A stretch of DNA of 64,000 nt, taken from assembly GCF_030272615.1 (NCBI RefSeq), contig NC_081412.1, positions 343,781,870 through 343,845,869 of the forward strand, written 5' to 3'. Within the stretch, counting starts at the first letter, position 1. The number at the start of each line of letters is the position of its first letter. The stretch is from Cryptomeria japonica (taxonomy: Eukaryota; Streptophyta; Pinopsida; Cupressales; Cupressaceae). This document shows, in pieces, positions 12,480-25,030 of the stretch. The notes under the pieces are model-generated. The model made no database searches and was not told the origin of the DNA. It was given only the letters and a program-made list of their open reading frames with translations. Made by a program: the position numbers and the translations under genes.

Positions 12480-13800
12480 AGTTAGTCATCGCGAAATAGC
12501 GAAAGGCATAGGCGGGCCCGACCAGGTGGATTGACCGTCGGATAAAAGAATTGCATCTTGATTGTGATCCAATGGCTCACATTGATTCGCTAGCCCGAGA
12601 TGCACATGGTATATGTTCTGTGAAACAATGAAAACATGTGGTGGGTCCCAGGGACAAGCGACTTTCCTTGGTTAAAAGGTGATCAGGTTGGAAAAGGATC
12701 AACGGCTCGCGTTGATTCACGATCGGGAGATGCACGTCTTCTACCTTTCGTGAAATAGCAAAAAGGTAGTGGGTCCCGCTAAGGTAGCCATCAAAGTGGT
12801 AGGTTTAGGTGGCAATGACAAAACAGTGATGGGGTTCTCAGTTGGCGGTCCGCAGTGGGCCCAGGTGAGGTGGTCATAGAAAGGATAAACAATGGGCAAG
12901 TTCCTGAGATCTAATGGCCCGCACAGATTCGCGAAGACAAGATAATCGCAAGATAGTCATCGCGAAATGGTGAAAGAGGCCGGTGGACCCAAAAGACAGG
13001 CAGGGCACAAAGTTAAAAGCCAATCAAGTATGATTTGATCAGACGGTTGTCGTGGTTTTGTGGCCACAAGTCAAACAGAGATTAGTCTTTATGAATTGGC
13101 GAAAGACAAGTGGGAATCACACAAAGGCATGATGTGGCAGAACAGATGGTGTGTTTTGTAGAGTAAAAGGTGACTTGTTCAGTATACGTGGTTTTAAAGG
13201 GTAGTTCAGGGCCCACCTGGGTGCAACCGGCAATTATGTGGAGAATAGTGAAGCAAAACACGTGGTGGATTTAGAATGGAACCCAAAGGAACTTCCTGAG
13301 CTAATGGCTGACTGCCATGTGGCATTTGTTAACTGGTGACTAGGTAGAGTAAGTGATTTCTGAATAAAGGGCCCACTTGAAAGGTTTGAAGCTTGTTAAA
13401 AGATATTCATCTCGTGGTTGATCCAATGGTCCTTGTTGTTTCGTAGCCCGAAGATGTCTGCAGCTTAATCTTTGTGAAATGGCGAAAACCATTAGCTGTC
13501 AAGGTGAGGCGTGGTTAGTTAGTGAGACTAACGGTCCTTGTTAGAATTAAAGACTGGGCAGTTAGAGCTTGATCTGATGGATGGCGTTGCTTCGTGAAGG
13601 AAAAATGCACGAGTGTTAAAGCCCGTGAAATAGCGAAAAGAAGGTAGGGCCTGATACTAACAGAGAGAGATCAGACAGAGATAAAGGCAGTGTAAGTTCT
13701 TGTAATCCAATGGCTAGCGTTGCTTCGCAAAAGAAAAGTGCAAAGGTTTTATGCTCTGTGAAATAGCGAAAGAGCGAAACAGAAGAAAGACTCAGAGAAG
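12480..13800 (+). repeat. Dispersed GCGAAATAGCGAAAG repeats in the A LTR upstream region
   Basis: Imperfect copies of a CGCGAAATAGCGAAAG motif recur at irregular intervals: near 12490, 12750, 12960, 13090, 13475, 13625 and 13755. They are linked by degenerate phrases such as 'GATCCAATGG' and 'GGGTCCC'. The same 11-mer forms one arm of the inverted pair in the D tandem array, so the two LTR upstream regions share an ancestral repeat. Likely a promoter or enhancer region; no transcription start assigned. Confidence 0.6.
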
Positions 13801-14111
13801 TTATGACCCATTGGAGCCCGTTTTGAATTCGATTTTGTGAATTCAATTATGAAATGATAGCTAAAGCACACGGAGTTAATTTCTAAAAATTTAATGCCAA
13901 CTTGTTGTATTAGAGTCTGCATCAACTTGATTGTTAGCATTGTTTCATTGAAGTCTGTTGCAGAGCAATTGGTGCAGAGCGATTCTTTTCAGGTGAATAA
14001 TAGGTTTTTGTGCTTTCCTTGATAATTCTGGTATGTTTTCCATCATTGTTGTGCGAATTGTTTTCATTTGAGGTCTATGCTAGTTTCAATTGGTATAGTT
14101 GCTTATTCAAG

Positions 14112-15687
14112 ATGGTACCAAGAAGGGATTTGACAAGAAAAGTGGATCATCAGGACAAGAACATTTGTGACAATTTTTTAGAATAGTTAACCATGTCTAC
14201 CAATGTCGGGGCTAAGGCCAAAGAATTAGTACCAAAGAACCCTCGTCTGAGAACTGGGGATGGCCTGTATGATAAAGGCAATTGGTTAAGGGAACCTAAA
14301 ATAGGGATGTCAAGTTTAGGACTGTTCAAAGTAGGTTTTGGGAAGAGACATTCCCATCCCCTTTGAATAGAATATGGGAACTGGATGTGGGGAAGCTTGT
14401 GGTCCCCGGTGTATTCATGGATGTTGACTTGCTGACCCTAATTGCACAGAATTATGACCCTATAGCAAGATGTATTAGGAGTGTGAAGGGATCATCCCTG
14501 ACTAAAATAAAAGATGATGAATTCAGAAATGTGTTTAAACTCAATGAGGCTTCCAATTTATTAGAGCCTATTGACTTTGAGTCACTAGCCCAGGTCTACA
14601 ATGCACAAAGGGATCATCTTAGGAGTGGCCCATTGAAAGAATTCTTTGTTAAGATAGGAGGGTTGATAGTTGTAGGCCCCAGTATAATGGAACCATTCTC
14701 CCTCAATTTGTTTACTTTGAGAGCTAAGGGTATGTATTGGGCACTATATCAGATCTTTGGAGAGGATGCTGAGAGAAACATGCCAGCCCATTACATTTTA
14801 ATGATTGCACAAATTCTAAACCCCTCCCTGGCAATAATATTTGATTGTGCCCCATACCTTACTAATGCAATTCATGTAGGGCTAGTAGGGATCAAAAATG
14901 GTAAGGTAGATAAGCTTTTTGGACGGTACTCCCTGTTAATGCATATGTTTTTGTTCAAAGGTGCTGACTATTTTGCAAAGGAAATGGACTTGGTTAAGGT
15001 AAAGGATAAGGAAGAGATGTCGGTCCAACTTTGGAGTACTGTTTTATCTTGGGATAGAGAAGATGCTAGTTTTCTGAAGTTTGATAGATTCGTTGCATCT
15101 AAGATTAGAATTCTTTTATGCACAAAAAATCCTAGGATTCCTAAGGCTCTTTTGGAATTCCTTAGACCTAAAGAGTTTGCAGAGGGCATTAAGATTGTTC
15201 ACAATTGGGGAGACATGTATTTGTGCCCTGTTTCTACTATTTTCAGAGTATATGGTTTCAGAGGTACTCCATATCTACTACCCTATTAGGTCCCATTGAA
15301 GATAGGGATTATAGAAGTATTGAGACAAATTGGAGGAGTACAAGAGGCAGAGCTGACCAATAGGGATAAGGGGACCATTTTCCCAACTATCACCATGGCC
15401 CACCATTTTGTAATCACTAAAGGTGGCTGGAAATATTTTAAGGAATTCTTTAAGCTATATAGGCTGTCAACTGCAGTCTCAAGATGTGCAGACCCTGAGG
15501 ACTTTTTCAATGGCATGTTTAGAAAGAGGGCGGTGTGTAAAGGTAGGCCTCATCAATTTTAGTTCCCTAAAGATTTAATTAGGAATGAATTCAGCTTAGA
15601 TGAGCAGGAACTAAGGAAGGAGAAGTGGGTTGCATATAAGCCACTTGATTTTATCCATCAATCTGATAGTAGCTATGATCCTCTTTC
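14112..15687 (+). pseudogene. LTR-encoded ORF1, copy in the A 3' LTR (first part)
   Basis: Second copy of ORF1 in element A, starting MVPRRDL at 14112 and open from 14363 to 15286. A TAG at 15287 falls at the same codon as in the 5' LTR copy (1543), while D has CAG there. Either the source element already carried it or this CAG was hit twice. A second TAG (about 15580) replaces a CAG kept in the 5' copy, and a four-base deletion near 15640 shifts frame. Copia H then cuts the gene; it continues at 41643. The protein family is unknown. Confidence 0.8.
15683..15687. repeat. TSD of copia H, left copy
   Basis: CTTTC here is repeated at 41638-41642. The uninterrupted A 5' LTR has a single CTTTC at this point. 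Confidence 0.88.
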
Positions 15688-16084
15688 TGTTAGGCTTTCA
15701 AGCAGATCCGAAGCAAATATGAACTCACAATTATATGCAGATTTAAATACAAAAGATAAAGAAATAAAATAGGACACAGATAACACAGAGATTTAACGTG
15801 GTTCACCTAGAATGGGTTACGTCCACCATACACAGTCATCCAATCTTTCTTATTATCTAGAAAAATAGTACATCAACCCTTATAATGCCTTAAGCATCCC
15901 AGCTGTTTATAACATGCATTTTTAGAGAAAAACAAAGTCGACCTTTTTAGGGTTTTATTACAATGTCGGTTTTCATCAAAAAAATACCCAAATTTTTTTT
16001 TCTCAGGAGCTCCCGCCCCCGAACCCCCACAAGGACATGTGTTGAGTGTACAGTACTTTGCTGATCAGTCGCCACATTTCAACA
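15688..16084 (-). repeat. 3' LTR of copia H (complete, 397 bp)
   Basis: In sense it runs TGTTGAAATGTGG ... GCCTAACA. The last 185 or so bases match the other LTR at 41452-41637; the first 211 have no partner there. A purine-rich CCAAGTGGGAGAT (16085-16097) directly precedes it in sense, fixing the boundary. Confidence 0.82.
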
Positions 16085-16097
16085 ATCTCCCACTTGG
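16085..16097 (-). promoter_or_regulatory. Polypurine tract of copia H
   Basis: Sense CCAAGTGGGAGAT abuts the 3' LTR and would prime plus-strand DNA. Confidence 0.7.
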
Positions 16098-16249
16098 AGA
16101 TTGATCAGGCTCCACACCGAATAATCTCCCACTTAGAGACTGATACTACATGACACCACTGTACATGCAACATCCACTAGATAAAACACTAGGACTTGAC
16201 TGATATAAATTCCACAATTATCAATCAAGAAGACCAACAAAAACTGATG

Positions 16250-16889
16250 AAGAAATCAACATCTCTTGTGGAACTACCTTCGTGAACATATCGACAGGAT
16301 TCTCACTTGTGTGAATCTTCTTAAGCCATAACTGACCCTCCTCCAAAACAGTCTAGATGAAGTGGTACCTGAGCTGAATGTGCTTTGTCCTTGAATGAAA
16401 AGTAGAGTTCTTCGCAAGATGAATGGCACTCTGGCTATCAATATACTATGGACGATCCTCCTATGTCTGACCCAATTCCTCCAGAAAAAATTGTAACCAA
16501 ATCATCTCCTTGCTGGCTTCTGTAGCAGCAACATACTCAACTTCAGTGGTTGAAAGTGCAACAACCTTTTGTAGCCTAGAAATCCAACTGACTGCAGTTC
16601 CCCCAATAGTAAAAACATACCCTGTAGTGCTCCTTAGTGAATCAATATCACCTGCCAGATCAGAGTCAACAAATCCACTCAGAGCAGCATTAGATCCTTT
16701 GAAACATAATGCCTTCGTAGTGGTTCCTTTCAAATACCGAAGGATCCATTTCACAACATTCCAATGTTCCATACCCAGATTACTCATAAACCTGCTCACA
16801 ACTCCCACTGCATGTGCAATATTTGGCCTTGTGCATACCATTGCATATATCAGACTACCAACAACTGATGAATATGGGATGTTAGACAT
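16250..16889 (-). pseudogene. pol: RNase H end of copia H pol
   Basis: The open part (16461-16889) holds the RT thumb/RNase H region: SNIPYSSVVGSLIYAMVCTR, GFVDSDLAGDIDSLRSTTGY with the first catalytic Asp, and STTEVEYVAATEASKE with the Glu. It continues past TAG and TAA codons to about 16250 (KNSTFHSRTKHI, TSENPVDMFTK blocks). The 165 bases between there and the polypurine tract show no further gene. Confidence 0.85.
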
Positions 16890-16904
16890 TTTCTTTACTT
16901 CTTC

Positions 16905-18020
16905 CTATGCCTTTGGGCACATCTCCTTAGTCAATTTGAAATGACTAGCCAAAGGTGTACTAACTGCTTTTGCATCCTGCATGTTAAATATTTTCAACAC
17001 ATTCTTTATATATTCACTTTGGGACAAATTCAAGATTCTATTTTTTCTGTCCTGTGTAATCCTCACACCCAAAATTTGCTTAGCTGCACCCAAATCCTTC
17101 ATAGCAAATGACCTGGCTAATTTTTGTTTAAGATCATTTATGTGTTCCATGTTAGAACCAACAACAAGCATGTCATCAACATAAAGCAACAAGATAATAT
17201 AACTGCCATTATCCAATCTCTTAAAATATACACAATGATCAGAATGACATCTATGATAACTATGTTTAGCCATGAAACTATCAAATTTTAAATACCATTG
17301 TCGAGATGCTTGCTTTAGGCCATACAAACTTTTCTTCAACTTGCACACCAAGTTCTCCTTACCTTTGACCTCATATCCCTGTGGTTGCAACATGTAAATT
17401 TCCTCCTCCAAATCTCCATGGAGAAAAGTTGTTTTCACATCTAATTTTTCAAGATGTAAATCATCTACAACCACAAGACTAAGTATAGTTCTAATTGAAG
17501 TCATTTTTACAACTGGAGAAAATATTTCATCATAATCTATACCCTTTTTCTGTGCAAAACATTTTACCACAAGTCTAGCCTTATATCTTTTCTGACCTCC
17601 TTCCTCCTCCTTCAGTCAATAAACCCATTTGTTAGGCAAGGCTCTTTTTTCTGCAGGTAAAGGGACTAAGTCCCAAGTCTTATTTTTTATCAAGGAGTCC
17701 ATCTCCTCTTTCATGCCTAGCTCCCACTGTTGTTTGGCATCCACCTGCATTGCTTCTTCATATTCTTCTAGTTCACCAGAATCAGTTAATAATATAGAAT
17801 ACAAAGAAGGAGAAAATCTTTCAGGGGGTCTACTTGACCTCGTAGAATGTCTAACACTTGTAGGAGTTTGTGGGAAATTTTGTTGTTGTTGAGCATCAGG
17901 TACTTGTGGCATTTCATTTTTAGGAATCTCATCCAACACCACATATTCTTGTTTGTCTTGTTCATGCTTCTTTTCCTGCATCTGTTCTTTATACATAACC
18001 TTCTCATTGAATATAACATC
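16905..18020 (-). pseudogene. pol: Reverse transcriptase of copia H
   Basis: Copia-type polymerase. The N-terminal part (17616-17996) has the MKEEMDSLIKNKTWDLVPLP block. The core (16905-17570) has QKKGIDYDEIFSPVVKM, KTTFLHGDLEEEIYM, CKLKKSLYGLKQASRQWY and an intact catalytic YVDDMLVVGS box. TGA and TAG codons separate the segments; the core itself is open for 221 codons. Confidence 0.9.
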
Positions 18021-18069
18021 TCTACTTCTAGTTATTTTCTTATTTTCAAAATCCCATAACCGATAGCCA

Positions 18070-19010
18070 TATTAATCTATCCCATATCCAATGAAGGTAC
18101 ATTTCTAAGATTTAGCATCAAGCTTGGTTCTGTTTTCTTTATCAAAATGGACAAAAGCTTCATAACCAAAGGTTTTCAGAAAAGAATAATTTACCTTTTT
18201 ACCAGTCCATGCCTCCTCTGGAATACCACCATCCAAAGGGGTTGAAGGTCCTCTATTTATCAAATAGATAATAGTATGTACAACATCTGCCCAAAAATGT
18301 AAGGGCAATCCAGCATGCAATCTCATGCTCCTCGCGCGTTCCATGATAGTCCTATTCATTCTCTCTAACACACCATTTTCCTGTGGAGTTCCTGGAACTA
18401 TCTTCTACTTTCTAATCCCATTTAAGGAGCAGTAATCTTCAAATTATTTGCTGCAATACTCACCTCCATTATCCGATCTGAGACACTTCAACTTTTTTCC
18501 TGTCTCATTCTCAACCAAAGCTTTCCATTTCTTAAAAGTTTCGAAAACATCTGATTTTTGTTTTAGGAAATATACCCATGTTTTTCTGGTTGAGTCATCA
18601 ATAAAAATAACATAATAACAAGATCCACCAAGAGATGATACCTGAGCCAGTCCCCATACATCTGAATGCAGAAGCTCTAACATCTCACTCTTCTTCTCTT
18701 TCCCAACCTTGAGAAATCTGACTCTTTTCAGTTTACCATAAACACGGTTTTCACAGAACTCTAAATCAATCTTCTTTAGTCTTGGAAATAGAATTTTGGA
18801 GTGAAGGATTTTCATCCCTTTCTCACTCATGTGACCAAGCCTATGGTGCCACATTATCGAATCTGTTCTTGCAACATCTATTGTTGTTGTCTTTGTAGTA
18901 ACTTTATCTGTAGCAGCTAGGGTAGAGTAAGTGTTACCAGTACACAGATATAATGTGCCTACCTTCACACCTTTAGCTACTACTAATGATCCTTTAGTGA
19001 CCTTCCACAT
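18070..19010 (-). pseudogene. pol: Integrase of copia H
   Basis: Zinc-binding region WHHRLGHMSEKGM is followed by FCENRVYGK, where the second Cys of the usual CxxC has become Arg. The catalytic core keeps LLHSDVWG, RSDNGGEY and TPQENGV. Stops lie at about 18441 and 18403. The C-terminal GKKVNYSFLKTFGYEAFVH block ends at TAG near 18102. Confidence 0.88.
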
Positions 19011-19809
19011 ACTGTTTGAGAAGGTAACTATGCAACCTTCACTACCTAGTTACCCTGCAGAAATTAAATTTCTTCTTAAATTAGGAACATGTCTTACCTC
19101 CTATAGAAACCAATCATTTCCATTCTGCAACTTGATCTTTATCTTTCCTTTTCCAACAATTTGATAGGGCTCATCATCACCCAAATATACCTGTCCAAAA
19201 TCACCTTGAACATAATCTAGAAAATATTTTCTATGGGGTGTAGCATGAAATGAAGCCCTAGAATCTATTACCAAGGAATCATTAACATTATCCAAACATA
19301 AGATTAAAGCATCTTGTAAAGTATTACTTACAATATTAACTTCCTTACTGTCATTTTCATTTTTGTCTCCTTCTTTGTTTTTCCGAGACCAACAATCTTT
19401 CTTTAGATGACCAGGCTTTCCACAGTACCAACAATCTTTCTTTCCTCTAGATTGAGAGCATCCTTTCTTTGACTTCCCTCGTGACTTCTCATTCCCAGGG
19501 CCTTTTCCTCTTTCCTTTGATCTTCCTCTGTTCTCCACATTCAAAACACTACCCAATAATGTTGGAGTCTCACCTGTGCTTTTCCTTTGCATTTCCTCGC
19601 TTAGGATAACACCAACAATATCATCAAATACCAAAGTATTTTTACCAGAGACAGAGTTACTTACAGCCATAAACCAAGCTATTCCAACTTTCTGGCAAAG
19701 AACATAAAATCAAGAGAGCCCTAACCTCTTCTGCAAAGGTAATTTTTACCAAAGACAATTGACTAGTAATTGTATTAAATTCATTTAAGTGCTCCACTAT
19801 AGATCCTCC
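19011..19809 (-). pseudogene. gag: Gag C-terminus and protease of copia H
   Basis: It resumes the gag cut by D: the sense sequence enters at 19809 with the HLNEFNTIT-type block. A standard zinc knuckle CWYCGKPGHLKKDCW lies near 19390-19430. The protease signature reads VIDSRASFHATPH, with Arg where the catalytic DSG triplet needs Gly. TAG near 19100 ends the open stretch. Confidence 0.87.
19805..19809. repeat. TSD of gypsy D, left copy
   Basis: CCTCC here is repeated at 41048-41052, on either side of the D insertion. Removing D and one copy rejoins the H gag reading frame. Confidence 0.9.
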
Positions 19810-20749
19810 TGTTGTCTTCAAAATCTGATTTCTTTTAACATCCTCAAATTAATATGGTTTAAAACTTGGTACAGGAGAGATATCAAAGATAAGGAAATTT
19901 TCAAGGTAACATATGACAAGGTTTGGATAGACCTTCTACACTTCGGGCATCCTCGGAGCCCAGGTGGGTATACCTTTGTGAATTAAATTCACACTTTCGA
20001 ACATAAACCCACAGCAAACCAGTCTAGAAAACCAGTGGATTTATTCACCCTGAAATTAACTGAAAACAAAGGATGGAAATTGTATTTAAATTCAGCATTT
20101 ACATCAACAAAGCATGCAATAAACAACTTCAATTAATACCAGTGCCTTATCCAAGGTCACAGAGTCATCTAAACTTCAAATAAACCCTTTAAACAATACG
20201 TCTTTATACTTCCCGTCAGCTTGGTTTTTTATTAATCCTTATATATGCCTGACACAAACATGAATCCAATCATTCCAAACTAAGCTATGGTCCTCAAAAT
20301 TCTAAGTTCCTCTCAAATAATTTACTGGTATGAGTGATCCCGCATATTTAATTTCCCTCCTAAAGAGAAAAGCTAATAAACACTTATACTAAAATTGCTT
20401 TGCAATTCCATTCAAACAGAATAAGCCTGGATTATTCAGAATGAAAATAGTAAATAAATTTGTGAACAAACTTGAAGACAACACAAAGCTATACTCAAAA
20501 CCGATGGCCTATATATTGATATTCAGTACAAAGAGTATTACAATAAATTCTGATTCTCCATTAGACTTAGAAAAGCTCAGATAAATTTCTGCAGCGTTTT
20601 CTTACAAAATTTTGTGATCCCCTTTCCTCTAGTCTTGGTATCCATTTATAACAACATGGATGCACAAAGCTTCGGACCTTTTGAGGAGAGTTTGTTACAA
20701 TCATTTCTTTTCAAAAATTAAGAGATTACAAGTTTTCCGCAAAAAATAG

Positions 20750-23700
20750 TTACAAGCTCTTTTCAGCCTCTGCAGTTTGTTTAATAGGCTGTTCAGTTGC
20801 AACCTCTTCTATCTTTTCAGGGGCGCTCTCCAACTATTCCGGATCATGGGTGGCATACTTAATTTCCCACTCACCATATATCTCTTCTGTTGGCCATGAA
20901 AAATTAATCACATCATCTTTATTTTTAGTCAACCTTTTCTAAGAATTCCTCAGTTTGTTGACTTCTGAATTAAGAAAACCATAATGTGACTTAATTTTTT
21001 CTATCTCTTGTATTGTCACGACAAAGAAAGAAGTATCATCAAGATCAATGATTCCTTTGACTCTTGCTGACAATTTGGCTTCTATCTCCTTAAGCCATAT
21101 CTGCTTGTCTTTTAACTGATCCGGATTAGCACAAATTCCTGGGAGCAACTCACAAACTTGATCAGTGTATTCCTTCTTAATCAATTTAACCCTTCTATCC
21201 ACATTATCCACCTTTGTTGCCAATTGCATTAAGACCTTAGCGACATCAAAAGTGGATTTGATAATGGGATTAGCTCTTGCTTCATCACAGGATACACACA
21301 TGAACTCTAGATCCTGCTCCCTAGGTCTCCATCTGTCAAAAATGGGTGTCAAAATTGCCTTATCTCTTCTCAGCTCATTTCATATCTCCATAATTTTTCC
21401 CACATTGTTGTAAAGCAATGAGGCATTTATCATATCTGCAAAACTGGAGATTGTGGCCCTTACCTTTTCCTCATATTTCCCTGCATATAAGGCCTGAGCC
21501 TGCTTCAGGTTTTCTAGATCTTGGGGTGTGATCTCAATCATTTGAGAGGTGGAGGGTGCTGGAGATGGTGGAAATTCAATAATAGGGCTAGTAGGTGGAG
21601 GTCTTGCAGGAGAAGAGGAAATAATCAATGTTGAAGACTCACCTTGTTGGTGCTGTCCCATCAGTTGGCTCTGCAGCTTGGCAATGATGCTATCTTTGCC
21701 TCTTACCTCCTCCTTGGCACTGTTATAGGCCTTTAAAACTATTTCCAACTTAATTTGGAGGGCCTCCTTCTCTTTGGCTTCCTTCTCTGCCACTGCAACA
21801 CTGAATTTTGCAGTGTCCAACACAGTACTTGCAGCCTCTACTACCCCTGTACTCTGCACTCTTTTTACCATCATTCCACCAAGGTAACTTGACCTTGGGG
21901 TGTCTTTGCCTTTCTTGCTCTCATTTCTCTTGAGAGACCACATGACTAGTGCAGCATTATCCTTATTGAAGGTAGCCCCTTCCATGGGTTTGCTCTCTTT
22001 CCTTACTGCATCCAGCACCAGGGCATCAACAATATCCCACTCTAGCAAGATAAGCACTCCAGCTTGTGCTACTAGATCTCTTCCCTACTTAGGACTGATG
22101 GTTTTAAATTCTTCCATCATCTCCTATTTTATTTCTTCCTCCACTGAGGTTGGATCCTTATTAGGCTGCTCAGCCTTTCTTGTCTCACATCTAGCATTAT
22201 ATCTGTCTATATGTTCTTTCCAAATGAATTGCATAAATGCTTCCGATGTGACAAAGTTGTCATCAGCTAAAAAGGCACTACTTGCCATTTTTATCTCTGG
22301 ATCCCACTCTTGGCCTTTGAGTTCAGTGGAGGTAATATCCATTTCAGCATCAATGGGCTCTTCTGGCATCCCTTCCTCCACTTCATCATAGGTGTATGCA
22401 ATTTCCCCTAAGCTTCCCAACTGCAAGAGGTGTTCAGCCGCTGCTTGTTCAACTCCTATATGGATAGGGGATTGGGATGGGGAATACAAGGGTGTATCTA
22501 ATTGCACTTCCTTCCCCACCCTTTGCCTTTTTGGGCTATCTTGGATGTCAATGACATCTTGTATCTTCCTCTTTCCTTTAGATGTAGAGGGCTCCCCTGT
22601 TGTAGGCACCGACACACTGTAACCTAATTTCTTATGCAATGTGTAATCACCAGGAGGAATTGCCTTGCTGGAAGTTAACCTGCTTAGGATTACTCTGGCC
22701 TTTTTAGGGTTGCTTTTAATCACAGCTTCCCTCTTTTCCTTTAGTGTTTGCATTACATCTTCAAAGCAAACAATCAAAAACTTTATTTTTTCTTCCAATG
22801 GGAAGAAGCTAGACAATGGGTCATAGCTAGCATCAAATTGATGCACAAAATCCAAGGCTTTCTTGTAAGCCACCCACTTTTCTTTCCTTAATTCCTGCTC
22901 ATCTAAATCAAATTCATTTCTGATGGGGTCTTTAGGAAATTGGAATTGATGAGGCCTACCTCTGCATGCTACCTTCTTCTTGAACACACCGTTGAAGAAG
23001 TCCTCTGGATCAGCACACCTGGACACTGCAGTAGATAAATGGTAAGATTTGAGGAAATCCTCAAAACAATTCTAGGCTCCCTTTGTTATTATGAATTGGT
23101 GGGCTATGGTAGCTGCAGGGAAAATAGTCCCTTTGCCTCTACCTATTAACTCTGCCTCTTGTAGGCCACCAATTTGCCTAAGGATCTCCGCTATTCCCAC
23201 TTTGAGAGGGACCTGGTAAGGTAACAAAAATGGAGTACCCCTGAAACCAAAAACTCTAAAAACTGTGCAGACTAGATATAAATAAATGTCGCCCCAGTTA
23301 TGAACAATCTTGATGTTCTCTGCGAATTCTTTTGGCCTTATGAATTCCAGAAGAACCTTGGGGACTCTTGGGTTATCAGAGCATAAGAGAGTTCTTATTT
23401 TGGATGTAAAATATTTGTCAAACTTCAAAAAACTAACATCCTCTCTGTCCCATGACAACACAGTACACCATAATTGTACTGACATTTTTTCTCCTTCCTT
23501 TTCCTTAACCAAGTCTAGTCCACTGGCAAAATAATCACCACCTTTGAAGAGAAAATGGTGCATTAAGAGTGAATACCATCCGAAAGGTCTATCCACCTTT
23601 CCATTCTTTATTCCTATCAAGCCTCCATGGACAGCATCGGCGATGAAGGAGGCATAATCAAATGTGATAGCAAGAGAAGGATTCAAAATCTGGGCGATCA

Positions 23701-24391
23701 TTAGCAAGTAATGATTTGGCATATTTGCTTCAGCATCTTCTCCTAGGACTTGACAAAGTGCCCAATACATTCCTTTAGCCCTCAGGGTAAACATACTCAA
23801 TGAGAAGGGCTCTTGTGTATTGGTTCCTACAACTGCTAACCCTCCTATTTTCACAAAAAGCTCCTTGAGAGGCCCATTCCTGAGATGATTTCTCTGTGCA
23901 CTGTAAACTCAGGCTAATGATGTGAAATTTATGGGTTCCAAGAAGTTTGTGAACTCATTAAGCCCAAATGTTGTCCTTAATTCTTCAGCATTAATTTCCA
24001 CAAGGGTTTTCCCATTTACATCCCGGATGCATCTTGTGACTGGATCATAGCTCAATGCCATTTGGGTTAGCAGGTCTGTATCCATGAATACCCCTGGGAC
24101 TACCAATTTCCTAACATCTAGTTCCCAGATAATGTTTTGAGGGGTAGGAGAATTTCTCATTCCAAATCCGACTTTAAACAACCCCAACCCGGACAATCCC
24201 ACCTGTGGGTCTCTTAGCCAATTACCCTTGTCATACAATCCTTCTCCTATCTTCAGACGGGGAGCCCTGGGCACTAACTCTTTGGCCTTTGATGCCTGAT
24301 TGGTTGTCAACGTCAACTGTTCTAAAAAATCATCACATACACTTCTTTCCAAATAAATAACCTTGCCAGAAAATTCCCTTTTAGGAGCCAT
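20750..24391 (-). pseudogene. LTR-encoded ORF1, copy in the D 3' LTR
   Basis: It starts MAPKREFSGK at 24391. Stops lie near 23906, at TAG 23069-23071 (TGG in the other LTR), TAG 22124-22126, TGA 21377-21379 and TAG near 20940; the frame otherwise follows the 5' copy to TAA at 20750-20752. TAG 22124 is followed by GAG-ATG-ATG, as in the partner LTR. The protein contains an N-terminal globular region, DVIDIQDSPKRQRVG, a proline-rich segment RPPPTSPIIEFPPSP and helical Lys/Glu-rich stretches. Function unknown. Confidence 0.85.
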
Positions 24392-25030
24392 TTTGAAGAT
24401 GCAAGAAAATGAATATCACTCTAAAACAATCCTGCGATAGAAGAATTATCTTACTTAGAACACCACACAAGAATTGCTACAAAAATATAAGAGAACCTGA
24501 TTTTTGCTTGGAGGAAATTGCTCTGCAACTGAACCGTCTTGCTCTGGATATGAAGGAGATAACTCTGTGTCTGCTCTTCTGCAAAATCTTTTAAAAGATA
24601 TCTTCGCTTGGTAGTTAGGAAATCAAATATTTGTACTTAAGCCTTAACTGTAACATTGATTCCGCATGCTCCGGCCGTCCCTTTGAAATTGAATTCATAT
24701 GAGAATTCATATTTTTCGCTCTAACAGGTCACAACATTCCTGCAAGTGTTCCATTTTGCTCTTTCAAAACTTCGCGAAGCATAACCATCGGGCAGCTTAG
24801 CCATGCGAAATAGCGCCAACCGTTCGATCAAAAGAAACTTGATCGAACATTAGATTAACTGACGGCTTTTAACCTTTTTCTGGGTCCCTCTTTTTTATTG
24901 GCTGCATAATACCATGTGGCATCGAATCATTGACCTTGAAATTCCCTTCACATTCTGCTTGATACTGGGCACGTGTCTTTCTTTTATACCGACATTTCCA
25001 CCTTGGCGGGCCCACACTTTCTTCTTTTGA

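Larger units (their letters stand above)
12121..15687 (+). repeat. 3' LTR of gypsy A, left part (before the copia H insertion)
   Basis: It starts TGTTATCACTG, as do the D LTRs in sense direction. It covers the upstream region (12121-14111) and the first part of ORF1. It breaks at 15687, where copia H begins, and resumes at 41643 after a CTTTC duplication. The continuous sequence is preserved in the 5' LTR of A around 1940-1960. Confidence 0.92.

Noticed and set aside
12121-15687. A second gypsy element in tandem with A
   Set aside because: It starts with the LTR terminus right after the A integrase and resumes after copia H at 41643 to the LTR end. It is the A 3' LTR.
15862-15872. An H 3' LTR boundary at TGTACTATTTTT, giving two equal 186-bp LTRs
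   Set aside because: No purine tract precedes it, whereas TGTTGAAATGTGG at 16084 follows a good tract and gives a typical copia LTR. The shorter alternative remains possible.
19810-24400. A separate truncated gypsy element carrying only ORF1
   Set aside because: The region matches 34165-38740 to the base at its end, closes with the LTR terminus and TSD, and joins the D interior through an LTR start at 26974. It is the 3' LTR of D.
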